From NCBI RefSeq assembly GCF_013302895.1, contig NZ_VJOK01000001.1, forward strand, positions 4,494,048-4,543,851: 49,804 nucleotides of DNA, written 5' to 3'. The DNA comes from Streptomyces albus subsp. chlorinus. Its GTDB lineage: Bacteria > Actinomycetota > Actinomycetes > Streptomycetales > Streptomycetaceae. Made by a program: the position numbers and the translations under genes. The notes beneath the pieces are model-generated. The model was not told the origin of the DNA. It saw only the letters and a program-made list of their open reading frames with translations, and did no database searches. Positions 38,593 through 47,199 of the stretch are shown here, piece by piece (position 1 is the stretch's first letter; every line of letters begins with the position of its first letter).

Positions 38593-40179
38593 GTGATCCC
38601 GCTCGACGACACCGTCATGCAGGCGCTCCTCGTCGCCGTCGTCGTCCTGCCGCTGCTGGGGTCGGTGGCGGCCCTGCTACCCGCACCGCCGGGACTGCGC
38701 GGCCGCGGTCCCGACCAGGCGGTGCTGCGGCACGGCGTGACGGTCACCGGCGCGGTCCTGGCGCTCTGCGTCCTCCTGGCCCTCGGCTTCGACCACGACC
38801 ACCCGGGCAGGATGCAGGCCGAGACGGACGCCAGCTGGATCCCGGCGCTGGACGTACGGCTGCACTTCGGTACCGACGGCGTCTCCCTGCCGCTGCTCCT
38901 CCTCACCGCGCTGCTGACGTTCCTGTGCGCCCTGTACAGCTACACGAGGAGGCCCGAGGGGGCGAGTCCCAAGGCGTTCACCGCGCTGCTGCTCCTGCTG
39001 GAGTGCGGCACGCTCGCCGGCTTCGCGGTGCTCGACCTGATGCTGTTCTTCCTGGCGTTCGAGACGGTGCTCGTCCCGATGTACTTCCTCATCGCCCGCT
39101 GGGGCGGCGAGGGCCGGGGCCCGGCAGCCTGGAAGTTCGTCCTCTACACGCTGCTCGGCTCCGTGGTGATGCTGCTCGGGCTCCTCGTGCTCGGCCTGCA
39201 CGCGGGCACGTTCGACATGGTGCGGCTCGCCCAGCAGCACGGCGCGGGCCTGAGTCACACCACCCAGGTCACCGCCGCCTTGGCCATCGGCCTCGGACTC
39301 GCCGTCAAGGCACCCATGTGGCCGCTGCACAGCTGGCTCCCCAACGCGCACACGGCGGCCCCCACCGTGGGCTCCGTGCTGCTGGCCGGCGTGCTGCTGA
39401 AAATGGGCACCTACGGGTTCGTCCGCATCCTCCTGCCCGCCGTCCCCGACGGGGCGCACACCTTCGCTCCCTACCTGGCCGCCTTCGCGGTCGTCGGCAT
39501 CATCTACGGCTCGCTCGCCTGTCTCGCCCTCTCGCGCGGCGGCGCCAAGGGAGACCTCAAGAGGCTGATCGCCTACTCCTCCGTCGGGCACATGGGGTTC
39601 GTCCTGCTGGGCATCGCCACCCTCACCCGCACGGGTGTCAACGGAGCCCTCTACGCGAACGTCGCGCACGGCCTCATCACCGGCCTGCTGTTCTTCCTCG
39701 TCGGCGCTCTCAAGGACCGCCTGGGCACCAGCGACCTCGACACGCTCGCGGGCAGCACGGGCGGCGCGCTCTACGGAAGGGCGCCACGACTGGGCGGCCT
39801 GCTCGCCTTCGGCGCCGTCGCCTCCCTCGGACTGCCCGGACTGGCCGGGTTCTGGGGCGAACTGCTGGCCCTGCTGGGCGCCTACCACCCGGCGGCCGGG
39901 CTGAGCCGGCCCGCCTTCGCGGTGTTCCTGGCCCTCGGCGCCCTCGGCACACTGCTGACGGCCGCGTACATGCTCGTCGTCGTACGCCGCGTGTGCATGG
40001 GCGACCCGGCGGCCGACGGCACCGCGACACCGGCGAGCGTGCCCGACGTGCGCGGCTGGGAGTTCGCCGCCTGGACGCCGCTGGTCGTCCTCACCGTCCT
40101 CGCCGGGCTGTGGCCCGCGGCCCTCCTCGGGCTGACCGACCCGGCCGTGCAGAGCCTCCTGCCAGGAGTGACCCGATGA
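38593..40179 (+). CDS. nuoM2: NADH-quinone oxidoreductase subunit M (cluster 2)
   Basis: 528 residues from GTG 38593, with SD GGAGGGG in the end of nuoL2. Antiporter-like middle pump with the Glu helix (FFLAFETVLVPMYFLIARWG) and Lys helix (AVKAPMWPLHSWLPNAHTAA) intact, plus YSSVGHMGFVLLGIA. Length is normal. The stop overlaps the nuoN2 ATG. Confidence 0.95.
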   Translation: MIPLDDTVMQALLVAVVVLPLLGSVAALLPAPPGLRGRGPDQAVLRHGVTVTGAVLALCVLLALGFDHDHPGRMQAETDASWIPALDVRLHFGTDGVSLPLLLLTALLTFLCALYSYTRRPEGASPKAFTALLLLLECGTLAGFAVLDLMLFFLAFETVLVPMYFLIARWGGEGRGPAAWKFVLYTLLGSVVMLLGLLVLGLHAGTFDMVRLAQQHGAGLSHTTQVTAALAIGLGLAVKAPMWPLHSWLPNAHTAAPTVGSVLLAGVLLKMGTYGFVRILLPAVPDGAHTFAPYLAAFAVVGIIYGSLACLALSRGGAKGDLKRLIAYSSVGHMGFVLLGIATLTRTGVNGALYANVAHGLITGLLFFLVGALKDRLGTSDLDTLAGSTGGALYGRAPRLGGLLAFGAVASLGLPGLAGFWGELLALLGAYHPAAGLSRPAFAVFLALGALGTLLTAAYMLVVVRRVCMGDPAADGTATPASVPDVRGWEFAAWTPLVVLTVLAGLWPAALLGLTDPAVQSLLPGVTR

Positions 40180-41714
40180 CCGCGCTCACCGCCCCCCAGG
40201 GCGCGCACCAGCTCGTCCAGAGCGTCGACTGGGCCGCCGTCGCGCCGCCCGCCGTCGCCGCCGTCGCCGCGCTGGTCGTCCTGGTGGCCGACCTGTTCCT
40301 GGAGGACCGCCGCAAGGGCCTGCTCGGCTGGTTCAGCGCCGCGGCGCTCGCCCTGGCGGCACTCGCCCTCCTCCCGCTGGCCGGCGACGACCGTGCCACC
40401 TTCTGTCTGACCGCGGGACCGCGGGCGTGCAGCTATGTGGCGGACCCGTTCGCCCTCAGCATCCAGCTCCTGGTCCTGGGCGGCGCCTTCGTGACGGCAC
40501 TGCTGTCCATGACGCCCGTCCGGCAGGAGCGGCTCCCCGAGGGCGAGTTCTGGTTTCTGCTGCTGTCCTCGGCCTCCGGCGCCGCCCTGCTGCCCGCCTC
40601 ACGCGATCTGGCGACACTCGTGGTGGCCCTGGAGGTGGCCTCCCTCCCGGCGTTCGCCCTGGTCGGTCTGCGGCGCGGAGAGCGGCTCTCCTCCGAGGCC
40701 GCGCTGAAGTTCTTCCTCTCGTCCGTCGCCGCCACCGCGGTGATGCTGCTGGGCGTCAGCTTCGTCTACGCCGCCACCGGCAGCATGCACCTGGACGCCG
40801 TGGCCGAAGCGCTGCCCCGTGTGGACAGCCGCCTGGGCACCCTCGCCGCCACGGGTGTCGCCCTCACTCTCGTCGGCTTCGCCTTCAAGACGGCCGCCGC
40901 GCCCTTCCATTTCTGGGTGCCCGACACCTATGTGGGCGCACCCGTGCCGGTCGCCGCCTACCTGTCGGTCGTCGGAAAGACGGCGGGCTTCTCGGGGCTC
41001 ATCCTGGTGGCCGTGCGCGCCTTCCCGTCCTACGCGGACGCCTGGGGGCCCGCACTGGCGGTGCTGGCCGCGCTCACCATGAGCGTCGGCAACCTGGGAG
41101 CCCTGCGGCAGCGACGTGATACGTCCCACGGTGCGGTGCGGCTGCTCGCCTGGTCGTCGGTGGGACAGGCGGGCTATCTGCTGGTCCCCATCGCCGCCGC
41201 CGGGTACACGGACGACGGCGGTGAGGCCGTCGGCGCGACGGTCGCCTACGCGCTGATGTACGCGGTGGTCAACCTGGGTGCCTTCGCCGTCGTGGCCGCC
41301 GTCCAGCGGCGGGACGGGGCGGTGGGGGACGGCCGCCTCGACGACCACCGGGGACTGGTGCGCAGCCATCCGTGGGCCGCGGGCGCCCTCGGGTTCTTCC
41401 TGCTGTGCCTGGCGGGGCTGCCCCCGGGGATCGTCGGCCTGTTCGCCAAGGTCACCGTCTTCTCGGCCGCCGTGCACGCGGGTCTGGGCTGGCTCGCGGT
41501 GGTCATGGCCGTGAACGTCGTCATCGCCCTTGTGTACTACCTCACCTGGACGGCACTGCTCTTCCGTCCGGCCGCCGAGGGTTCCGCCGTCCCGGCGCGG
41601 GTACGGGTCCCTGCGCCGCTCACCGCCACGATCGCCCTGACCGGAGTGTGCGCCCTGGCCGTCTCCGGCGCCCCGCAACTCGTCCTCCGCTTCGCGGACA
41701 GCACACTCTTCTGA
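40176..41714 (+). CDS. nuoN2: NADH-quinone oxidoreductase subunit N (cluster 2)
   Basis: 512 residues from ATG 40176, with SD CAGGAG. Antiporter-like proximal pump: Glu in [20 protein letters not shown], Lys in [21 protein letters not shown], and [11 protein letters not shown] in the later half (the His common at the equivalent place is Gln here; NuoN1 has SIAHAG). It is the last gene of cluster 2; a hairpin lies 65 bases downstream. Confidence 0.95.
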   Translation: MTALTAPQGAHQLVQSVDWAAVAPPAVAAVAALVVLVADLFLEDRRKGLLGWFSAAALALAALALLPLAGDDRATFCLTAGPRACSYVADPFALSIQLLVLGGAFVTALLSMTPVRQERLPEGEFWFLLLSSASGAALLPASRDLATLVVALEVASLPAFALVGLRRGERLSSEAALKFFLSSVAATAVMLLGVSFVYAATGSMHLDAVAEALPRVDSRLGTLAATGVALTLVGFAFKTAAAPFHFWVPDTYVGAPVPVAAYLSVVGKTAGFSGLILVAVRAFPSYADAWGPALAVLAALTMSVGNLGALRQRRDTSHGAVRLLAWSSVGQAGYLLVPIAAAGYTDDGGEAVGATVAYALMYAVVNLGAFAVVAAVQRRDGAVGDGRLDDHRGLVRSHPWAAGALGFFLLCLAGLPPGIVGLFAKVTVFSAAVHAGLGWLAVVMAVNVVIALVYYLTWTALLFRPAAEGSAVPARVRVPAPLTATIALTGVCALAVSGAPQLVLRFADSTLF

Positions 41715-41779
41715 CCCCGCCCTCGCCCCCGTGAGGCGGTCCGTGCACCTGGGCCGGCCCCCGGCCACCACCCAGCGCA

Positions 41780-41810
41780 CCCCGCCGGCGGGCGCACCCT
41801 GCCGGCGGGG
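41780..41810 (+). terminator. nuo cluster 2 terminator hairpin
   Basis: A perfect 10-bp stem (41780-41789 with 41801-41810, CCCCGCCGGC) around an 11-base loop, 65 bases after the nuoN2 stop. Confidence 0.75.
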
Positions 41811-41925
41811 AACCGGGAACGCCCGCTCTCCGTTGACGCTGAAGGGAGGGTCCACTGGACGGGGCTGTCGAGGGCGGAAGGTCCGCCCGGCTCAGGGCCC
41901 CGCAGCACCACCTGGAGGGCGCACC

Positions 41926-42792
41926 GTGCACCGCCGGCACAACGGGCTGAGGACAGCTCTGCTCCTCGGAGGACTGTCCGCTCTCATCCTCGTCATCGGA
42001 AGCTTCTTCGGTACGACCGGTCTGGCCGTCGCGCTGCTGGTCGCGCTGGGCACCAACGCGTACGCGTACTGGAACAGCGACAAGCTGGCGCTGCGCGCGA
42101 TGCGGGCCCGCCCGGTCAGCGAGTTCGAGGCCCCGCAGCTGTACCGCATGGTCCGCGAGCTGTCCACGGCCGCGCGGCAGCCCATGCCCCGGCTCTACCT
42201 CTCGCCCACCCAGGCGCCCAACGCCTTCGCGACCGGACGCAACCCGCGCAACGCCGCCGTGTGCTGCACGGACGGCATCCTGCGTCTGCTGGACGAGCGC
42301 GAGCTGCGCGGTGTCCTCGGCCACGAGCTGAGCCATGTCTACAACAGGGACATCCTCATCTCGTCCGTCGCCGGTGCCCTCGCCTCCGTGGTCCTGTTCC
42401 TGGTCAACTTCGCCTGGCTGATCCCCGTCGGCCGCTCCGACGACGACGAGGGGCCGGGGCTGGTCGGCATGCTGCTGATCATGCTCCTGGGGCCGGTGGC
42501 CGCCTCCCTCATCCAGCTCGCCGTCTCCCGCTCCCGCGAGTACGAGGCGGACGCCTCCGGAGCGCGCCTGACCGGCGACCCCCTGGCGCTCGCCTCCGCG
42601 CTGCGCAAGCTGGAGGCGGGCACGGCACAGCTGCCCCTGCCCCCCGAACCACGGCTGGAGACGGCGAGCCATCTGATGATCGCCAACCCGTTCCGCCGCG
42701 GGGAGGGTGGCATGACCAAGCTGTTCTCCACACATCCGCCCATGGCCGAACGTGTCGCCCGGCTCGAGAAGATGGCAGGCTGGCGAGGGTGA
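41926..42792 (+). CDS. htpX: HtpX-like M48 membrane metalloprotease
   Basis: 288 residues from GTG 41926 (SD TGGAGGG); the frame is open upstream but homology begins here. Two N-terminal helices (about 10-50) precede the cytosolic zinc-protease domain. The HEXXH site is [11 protein letters not shown] (His133, Glu134, His137); [11 protein letters not shown] supplies the third ligand (Glu205). Two more hydrophobic segments lie at about 144-168 and 178-202. HtpX proteins degrade damaged membrane proteins. It overlaps the yccF gene by four bases. Confidence 0.92.
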   Translation: MHRRHNGLRTALLLGGLSALILVIGSFFGTTGLAVALLVALGTNAYAYWNSDKLALRAMRARPVSEFEAPQLYRMVRELSTAARQPMPRLYLSPTQAPNAFATGRNPRNAAVCCTDGILRLLDERELRGVLGHELSHVYNRDILISSVAGALASVVLFLVNFAWLIPVGRSDDDEGPGLVGMLLIMLLGPVAASLIQLAVSRSREYEADASGARLTGDPLALASALRKLEAGTAQLPLPPEPRLETASHLMIANPFRRGEGGMTKLFSTHPPMAERVARLEKMAGWRG

Positions 42793-43193
42793 AGACCCTT
42801 CTCAATCTCGTCTGGCTGATCTTCTCCGGCCTGTGGATGGCCCTCGGTTACGTGCTGGCCGGGCTCGTCTGCTGTGTGCTCATCGTCACGATCCCCTGGG
42901 GGCTGGCATGTTTCCGCATCGCGGCGTACGCCCTGTGGCCCTTCGGCAGAACCGTCGTCCAGCGGCACGACGCGGGAGCGGCCTCCGGCATCGGGAACGT
43001 GATCTGGCTCATCTTCGCGGGCATCTGGCTCACCCTCGGCCACCTCACCCTCGGTGTGGCCCTCTGCGTGAGCATCATCGGCATCCCGTTCGGCCTGGCC
43101 CACTTCAAGATGGTCCCCGTCTCACTGATGCCGCTCGGCCGCGAGATCGTCCCCGCCGGCACCCCGGCGGCCTACCCGCACTACCGCTGGTGA
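42789..43193 (+). CDS. YccF-domain inner-membrane protein
   Basis: 134 residues from GTG 42789, coupled to htpX by a GTGA overlap. It consists of two repeated halves, each a hydrophobic helix pair: [14 protein letters not shown] with [20 protein letters not shown], then [14 protein letters not shown] with [20 protein letters not shown]. This duplicated pattern defines the YccF (DUF307) family. Its function is unknown; coupling with a membrane protease suggests a membrane-quality role, by context only. Confidence 0.88.
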   Translation: MKTLLNLVWLIFSGLWMALGYVLAGLVCCVLIVTIPWGLACFRIAAYALWPFGRTVVQRHDAGAASGIGNVIWLIFAGIWLTLGHLTLGVALCVSIIGIPFGLAHFKMVPVSLMPLGREIVPAGTPAAYPHYRW

Positions 43194-43225
43194 CAGAAGG
43201 GCTCGCCCCTTCCGGCCGGCGGTCG

Positions 43226-43242
43226 CGCGGGCACCGCCCGCG
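43226..43242. terminator. short hairpin between yccF and yajQ
   Basis: CGCGGGC (43226-43232) pairs with GCCCGCG (43236-43242) around ACC, between convergent genes. Confidence 0.45.
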
Positions 43243-43266
43243 GTGTCCTCGGCGTCCGCGGCGTCC

Positions 43267-43755
43267 TCAGCGGTAGTTCACGAACTGCAGCGCGAAGTCG
43301 AAGTCCTTGCTCTTGAGCAGGGAGATGACCTCCTGAAGGCTGTCGCGGCTCTTGGAGGTGACCCGCAGCTCGTCGCCCTGCACCTGGGCCTTGACGCCCT
43401 TGGGGCCCTCGTCCCGGATCACCTTCGCGACCTTCTTCGCGTTGTCCTGCGAGATGCCCTCCTGGAGGGAGGCCGAGATCCGGTACTCCTTCCCGGAGGC
43501 CTGCGGCTCGCCCGCGTCCAGCGCCTTGAGGGAGATACCGCGCTTGACCAGCTTGGACTGGAAGATGTCGAGCACGGCCTTCACCCGCTCCTCCGAGTTG
43601 GCCCGCATCTCGATCCGCTCGCCCGACCACGCGATCGAAGCGCCCACACCCTTGAAGTCATAGCGCTGGGAGATCTCCTTCGCGGCCTGGTTCAGCGCGT
43701 TGTCGACCTCCTGCCGCTCGACCTTCGAGACGATGTCGAAACTGGAGTCGGCCAT
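43267..43755 (-). CDS. yajQ: YajQ-family nucleotide-binding protein
   Basis: 162 residues from ATG 43755 (SD GAGGAG). [20 protein letters not shown] at the start and [13 protein letters not shown] at the end are full-length family hallmarks; the protein folds as two ferredoxin-like domains. YajQ proteins bind nucleotides, and some bind cyclic di-GMP and act with transcription factors. Single gene, convergent with yccF and divergent from tRNA-Tyr. Confidence 0.95.
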   Translation of the reverse strand: MADSSFDIVSKVERQEVDNALNQAAKEISQRYDFKGVGASIAWSGERIEMRANSEERVKAVLDIFQSKLVKRGISLKALDAGEPQASGKEYRISASLQEGISQDNAKKVAKVIRDEGPKGVKAQVQGDELRVTSKSRDSLQEVISLLKSKDFDFALQFVNYR

Positions 43756-43999
43756 GGTGAGTTGGCTCCTCGTACATAGATCCGGCAGAAAACGGCCCGG
43801 AAGGCCGTGCGCAAAGCCTAGCCACCCGCGACCGCGCCCCCGGCGCCTCACCGGCGGCGTCGCCCCGGCTCTTCCCGTACGGCCCCCGCACCCTCGCCCG
43901 GCAGGGCTTCCGCACCGTTCCCGCCAAGCCCCGGGACCTGCCGCAGGTCCGCGCCGCGGCCGGTCGAACCGGGTGGCGAACCACCCCCGGCCATCGGGT

Positions 44000-44005
44000 A
44001 TGGTT
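44000..44005 (+). promoter_or_regulatory. candidate -10 box of tRNA-Tyr
   Basis: TATGGT, 52 bases before the mature 5' end; the -35 is not clear. Confidence 0.35.
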
Positions 44006-44057
44006 TACCTCGTTGCCACGGCGCACCGCCCCGGGCGGGTGTCGGGCAGCAATCCCA

Positions 44058-44139
44058 GGCGGTGTGCCCGAGCGGCCAAAGGGAGCAGACTGTAAATCTG
44101 CCGGCTCAGCCTTCCTAGGTTCGAATCCTAGCGCCGCCA
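44058..44139 (+). tRNA. tRNA-Tyr (GTA)
   Basis: 82-base type II tRNA with a long variable arm. The acceptor stem 44058-44064 (GGCGGTG) pairs with 44132-44138 (CGCCGCC); the anticodon GTA is in ACTGTAAAT; the T-arm is CTAGG-TTCGAAT-CCTAG; the discriminator is A44139. The CCA end is not encoded (ACA follows). Confidence 0.96.
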
Positions 44140-44148
44140 CAGGAGACG

Positions 44149-44193
44149 GAAACGGCCCCTGACCAGCTGGAAGAGCTGGTCAGGGGCCGTTTC
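44149..44193 (+). terminator. tRNA-Tyr terminator, perfect 20-bp hairpin
   Basis: 44149-44168 pairs exactly with 44174-44193 around GGAAG, starting 10 bases after the tRNA, with GTTTC at the end of the stem. It also lies between convergent units, so it can serve both strands. Confidence 0.92.
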
Positions 44194-44218
44194 GTATGCC
44201 CTGCGGCGTCCCGTGGCG

Positions 44219-44899
44219 TCAGCTCCCCGCCACCCCGGCCACCTCGTCGATCGCCTCGGGGATCGGCATGCGGCCGCCCACCAGTTCCAGCGTCAGCCCG
44301 GCGGTGCGGGGCTCGTCCAGCAGGGCCATCAGGACGGCTGCCACGTCGTCCCTGGTCACCTCGCCGCGTCCGGTCCCGGGTGCCAGGTGCACCCGGCCCG
44401 TGCCCGGGCCGTCGGTGAGCCGTCCGGGGCGCAGCACCGTCCAGTCGAGGCCCTCGCGGGCGCGCAGGTCGTCGTCGGCGGCGCCCTTCGCGCGCAGGTA
44501 GTCGGCGAAGACCGGGTCCATGCCCTCCGGGGTCCCCTCCAGGGAGGCGTCGGCCGCCATCGCGGAGACCATCAGGTAGCGGCGTACGCCCGCCGCCTCG
44601 GCGGCGTCCGCACACAGGACGGCCGCGGCGTGGTCCACCGTCTTCTTGCGGGCGCTGCCGCTGCCCGGTCCCGCTCCGGCCGCGAACACGACCGCGTCCG
44701 CGCCCTCCAGATGCCGTGCGACCTCCTCGACGCTCGCCTCCTCCAGGTCGCACACGACGGGTTCCGCGCCCGCCGCCAGCAGGTCGCTCGCCTGCTCCGG
44801 GCGGCGCACGAGGCCCGCCACTCCGTCTCCGCGCCCGGCGAGCAGCCGCTCCAGCCGCAGCGCGATCTGACCGTGTCCACCAGCGATGACTGTGCGCAT
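44219..44899 (-). CDS. NAD(P)-binding atypical SDR-family protein
   Basis: 226 residues from ATG 44899. A Rossmann fold opens with MRTVIAGGHGQIALRLERLL (glycine-rich GGHGQIA in place of the usual GGTGxxG), then VVCDLEEA and ADAVVFAAGAG strands and YLMVSAMAADAS. The usual SDR YxxxK shows as DYLRAKGAAD. It is of the NmrA/HSCARG or NAD(P)H-binding PF13460 type; members act as reductases, epimerases or redox sensors. No partner gene suggests a substrate. A TACGGT box lies 6 bases upstream and GGAG just before the ATG. Confidence 0.85.
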   Translation of the reverse strand: MRTVIAGGHGQIALRLERLLAGRGDGVAGLVRRPEQASDLLAAGAEPVVCDLEEASVEEVARHLEGADAVVFAAGAGPGSGSARKKTVDHAAAVLCADAAEAAGVRRYLMVSAMAADASLEGTPEGMDPVFADYLRAKGAADDDLRAREGLDWTVLRPGRLTDGPGTGRVHLAPGTGRGEVTRDDVAAVLMALLDEPRTAGLTLELVGGRMPIPEAIDEVAGVAGS

Positions 44900-44904
44900 A
44901 CTCC

Positions 44905-44988
44905 GACCGTACGACGCCTCGCCCGGTCGCCGGCGGCGGGCCACGCGAGACCGTACGATGCCTGGCCCGGCCCCCGGCGGCGGGCCAC
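44905..44988. repeat. duplicated 40-bp promoter-region block
   Basis: 44905-44944 and 44949-44988 are near-identical (GACCGTACGA at the left end, CGGCGGCGGGCCAC at the right; period 44). Copy 1 contains the TACGGT box (minus strand, 44911-44906) of the 44899 gene; copy 2 repeats that box. Confidence 0.85.
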
Positions 44989-45082
44989 ATGCCCACCGTC
45001 GCCCGCCCCGTGCCCGCACCGGGATGCCCACCCGGGACGTCCGCCCGGCACGCGCGCCTCCGGCACCTGGTCCGTCCCGGCC

Positions 45083-45149
45083 CCCTGCGGGAACCCGCCG
45101 GCGCCGGCACCCTGCGAGAACCCGCCGGCGCCCTCCGGGAACCTGCCGG
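45083..45149. repeat. short direct repeats before the amidohydrolase stop
   Basis: CCCTGCGGGAACCCGCCGG... at 45083-45105 recurs with one change at 45110-45132 and in diverged form at 45131-45149. Confidence 0.75.
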
Positions 45150-45151
45150 TC

Positions 45152-46492
45152 TCAGCCCTGCGACTGGCGGGGGAGTCCCAGTTCGCGGGTGCCGACCAGG
45201 TCGCAGTACTCGCGTACCGCGCTGGTGCGTGCCACCACGCGCCCCCGGTGGACGACGATGCGGCTGTAGGCGAGCGAGAGCGCTCCGGCCAGTTCGGTGC
45301 CGCGTACCGCGAGCAGTTCGGCGGGGAAGCCGGCCTCGACGCGTACCTCGGGCAGCCCCATCGCGGCCCGGGCCCGCGTGCTGACCGCCTCGTAGGCGCG
45401 GTGCGGGCGGGCCTCGCCGTGGGAGGCGAGCAGGTAGGCGGCCTCCAGCGGGTCGCCCCTGCCGACCGGGTTGGCGGCGTCCCGCAGGGCCCCGCTGCCG
45501 GCCGCGACGGCGACGCCCGCCGCTGACAGCACGCGTACGGGTGCCGTCCGGGAGGGCGCGGTGGGGGTGGGCCGCTCCAGTACCCCGCAGTTGCCCTGGG
45601 GGAGGCACACCACGGTCACCCCGGCGGCGGCCAGCTGGTCCGCCGCGCGCTGGGCGACCTGCTGCGGCAGCCGCGCGAGGCCGCCGCAGGGACCGATGGT
45701 GACGCCCGGCCGCAGCCCGCCGGCCGCCGCGGCGAGCCGGGCGAGCCGCGCCGGGTCGGAGCCGTCGGTGTGCAGGTCGACGGGGCAGCCGTGCTCGGCC
45801 GCGACCTGGAGCACCGCCTCGACATAGCCGCCGGGGTCCGGGTCCAGGTCGGGGCAGCCGCCGACGGCCGTGGCGCCCATCTTCACCGCGTCCCGCAGCA
45901 TGGCCAGCCCCTCGGCGCCCGCGGCCCCCGTCAGCAGCCGGGGTACGGCCACGGTGGTCAGGTCGGCCAGTCCGCGCAGCGCCCTGCGGGCCTGGAGCAC
46001 CGCTTCGAGGGACCGCAGCCCCGCGACGTCACCGATGTGCACATGGGTACGCACCGCGGTGGCGCCCTGTCCCAGCTGGAGGAGCGCGGCCTCCGTGGTG
46101 CGGCGCTGTACGTCCTCGCCGGCCGGGTCGGCGTCGGGTCTTGCGGGCTTGCCGTGCTTGCCGTGCTTGCCGGGTCTTCCGGGGCGGCCGAGGTCGGGCG
46201 GGTCGGCGGTGAGCGCGGTGTCGTAGTGGGCGTGCGGTTCCGCGGGCGCGGGGAGCAGCAGGTAGCCGGAGAGGTCGATACGGGTGCCGCCCTCTTGGGC
46301 GTGCCCGAGACTGCCCGCCGTGCCGACCGCCTCGATGCGCTCGCCGACGAGCCGTACGTCCACGGTGCGGCCGTCCACGAGCCGGGCGCCGCACAGGACG
46401 AGCGAGTGCGCCGGACGGGCGGAATTCCGGGAGGAGGCGTCGGGGGAATCCCGTCCCGCTTTCCCCGGCTCCTGCGGCTCGCTGTCGGTCAT
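45152..46492 (-). CDS. amidohydrolase-superfamily protein, cytosine-deaminase-like, with degraded active site
   Basis: 446 residues from ATG 46492 (SD GGGAGC). The architecture follows CodA-type deaminases: a small N-terminal beta segment, HxH at His87/His89 (PAPAEPHAHYD), RTHVHIGD (about 148-155) and LHTDGSD with His241. By spacing, the catalytic Glu of HCDE is Gly244, the second metal His (SH) is Gly267-Pro268, and the metal Asp of GHD is Gly334. So only part of the metal site and none of the acid/base set is evident. It may be a pseudoenzyme or use other residues. An inserted low-complexity stretch rich in Gly, Lys and His lies at about 102-118. The alignment is by eye. Confidence 0.7.
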   Translation of the reverse strand: MTDSEPQEPGKAGRDSPDASSRNSARPAHSLVLCGARLVDGRTVDVRLVGERIEAVGTAGSLGHAQEGGTRIDLSGYLLLPAPAEPHAHYDTALTADPPDLGRPGRPGKHGKHGKPARPDADPAGEDVQRRTTEAALLQLGQGATAVRTHVHIGDVAGLRSLEAVLQARRALRGLADLTTVAVPRLLTGAAGAEGLAMLRDAVKMGATAVGGCPDLDPDPGGYVEAVLQVAAEHGCPVDLHTDGSDPARLARLAAAAGGLRPGVTIGPCGGLARLPQQVAQRAADQLAAAGVTVVCLPQGNCGVLERPTPTAPSRTAPVRVLSAAGVAVAAGSGALRDAANPVGRGDPLEAAYLLASHGEARPHRAYEAVSTRARAAMGLPEVRVEAGFPAELLAVRGTELAGALSLAYSRIVVHRGRVVARTSAVREYCDLVGTRELGLPRQSQG

Positions 46493-46882
46493 CTGGCTCC
46501 CACGTCGCATGTGGAGACGAGAGTAGGACGCGTGGTGAGTGGCGGCGGGGAGGAGACGAATAGTCGTACCGGTGTGGTGCCCGGGCCCGTTGGGGCGGCC
46601 GGGGACGCGGTGCGGGCGGGGCCGGGAAGGGGGGCCGGTGCCGGAACGGAGGGGCCGCAGCGCGGTGGTGACGGGTCGGGAATCCGGGCCGGAGCACCCG
46701 GTGCTGACCTGGTGCGGCGCAGGGCACACGCGGGTAGGACGGCAGGCGGTGGCCTCGTGCGGCGCTCGGTCCGGCCGCCCGTCCGGCGCCCGTCCGGCGC
46801 ACGCGTGGCGTATGCGTGGCGCATGTGTGCGACCTCGCGCGGCGCGGCGGCGCCGGGCCACGCGGGCGGCGCCCATACCGAT
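46493..46882. other. gene-free region upstream of the tRNA-Thr promoter
   Basis: 390 bases between the amidohydrolase start and the tRNA-Thr promoter. Open frames here have no start signals or recognisable domains. I see no hairpin or array worth naming. Confidence 0.5.
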
Positions 46883-46911
46883 TTCACGTTTGGCGGCGGG
46901 GCGTGTAATGT
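46883..46911 (+). promoter_or_regulatory. promoter of tRNA-Thr / tRNA-Met
   Basis: TTCACG (46883-46888), a 17-base spacer and TAATGT (46906-46911), ending 11 bases before the tRNA-Thr 5' end. This is the best -35/-10 pair in the window. Confidence 0.65.
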
Positions 46912-46922
46912 CTTCATCGCTC

Positions 46923-46995
46923 GCCCCAATAGCTCAGTCGGCAGAGCGTCTCCATGGTAAGGAGAAGGTCAACGGTTCGATTCCGTTTTGGGGCT
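46923..46995 (+). tRNA. tRNA-Thr (GGT)
   Basis: 73 bases. The acceptor GCCCCAA pairs with TTGGGGC (46988-46994); the D-arm is AGCTCAGTCGGCAGAGC; anticodon GGT at 46956-46958; the T-arm is AACGG-TTCGATT-CCGTT; discriminator T46995; no encoded CCA. Confidence 0.96.
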
Positions 46996-47035
46996 CTGAT
47001 GTGAGAGATCTTCCGTCGGGAGGTCGCCGCATCGT

Positions 47036-47108
47036 GGCGGTGTAGCTCAGTCGGTAGAGCAAGCGGCTCATAATCGCTGTGTCACCGGTTCAAGTCCGGT
47101 CACCGCTA
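47036..47108 (+). tRNA. tRNA-Met (CAT), elongator type
   Basis: 73 bases. The acceptor GGCGGTG pairs with CACCGCT (47101-47107, one G-T at the end). The anticodon loop is CTCATAA, and the anticodon stem AGCGG/TCGCT lacks the three G-C pairs of an initiator tRNA. It is placed just before rpmG, the usual actinobacterial setting. A lysidine-type tRNA-Ile (CAT) is less likely. Confidence 0.92.
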
Positions 47109-47118
47109 CTTCACCGAC

Positions 47119-47157
47119 AGTAGCCGGTTGTGGGGGTCTGTCCTTCGATCGGCTACT
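47119..47157 (+). terminator. long-loop hairpin after tRNA-Met, overlapping the rpmG -10 candidate
   Basis: AGTAGCCG (47119-47126) pairs with CGGCTACT (47150-47157) across 23 bases, followed by CTTTCTGTGTT. The right arm contains TACTCT (47154-47159), a plausible rpmG -10, so the site may separate tRNA and rpmG transcription. Confidence 0.4.
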
Positions 47158-47199
47158 CTTTCTGTGTTAAATCCGTTCGTTCGTCAAGGAGCACTCAAC

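Noticed and set aside
46539..47045. open frame running through the tRNA-Thr gene
   Set aside because: It crosses a tRNA and its promoter and has no start signal.
47036..47108. initiator tRNA or tRNA-Ile (CAT)
   Set aside because: No triple G-C in the anticodon stem for an initiator; the body and position before rpmG fit elongator tRNA-Met better. tRNA-Ile cannot be fully excluded without comparison.
44058..47108. tRNA-associated integrative element
   Set aside because: No integrase, no duplicated tRNA 3' end and no compositional change were seen around the three tRNAs.
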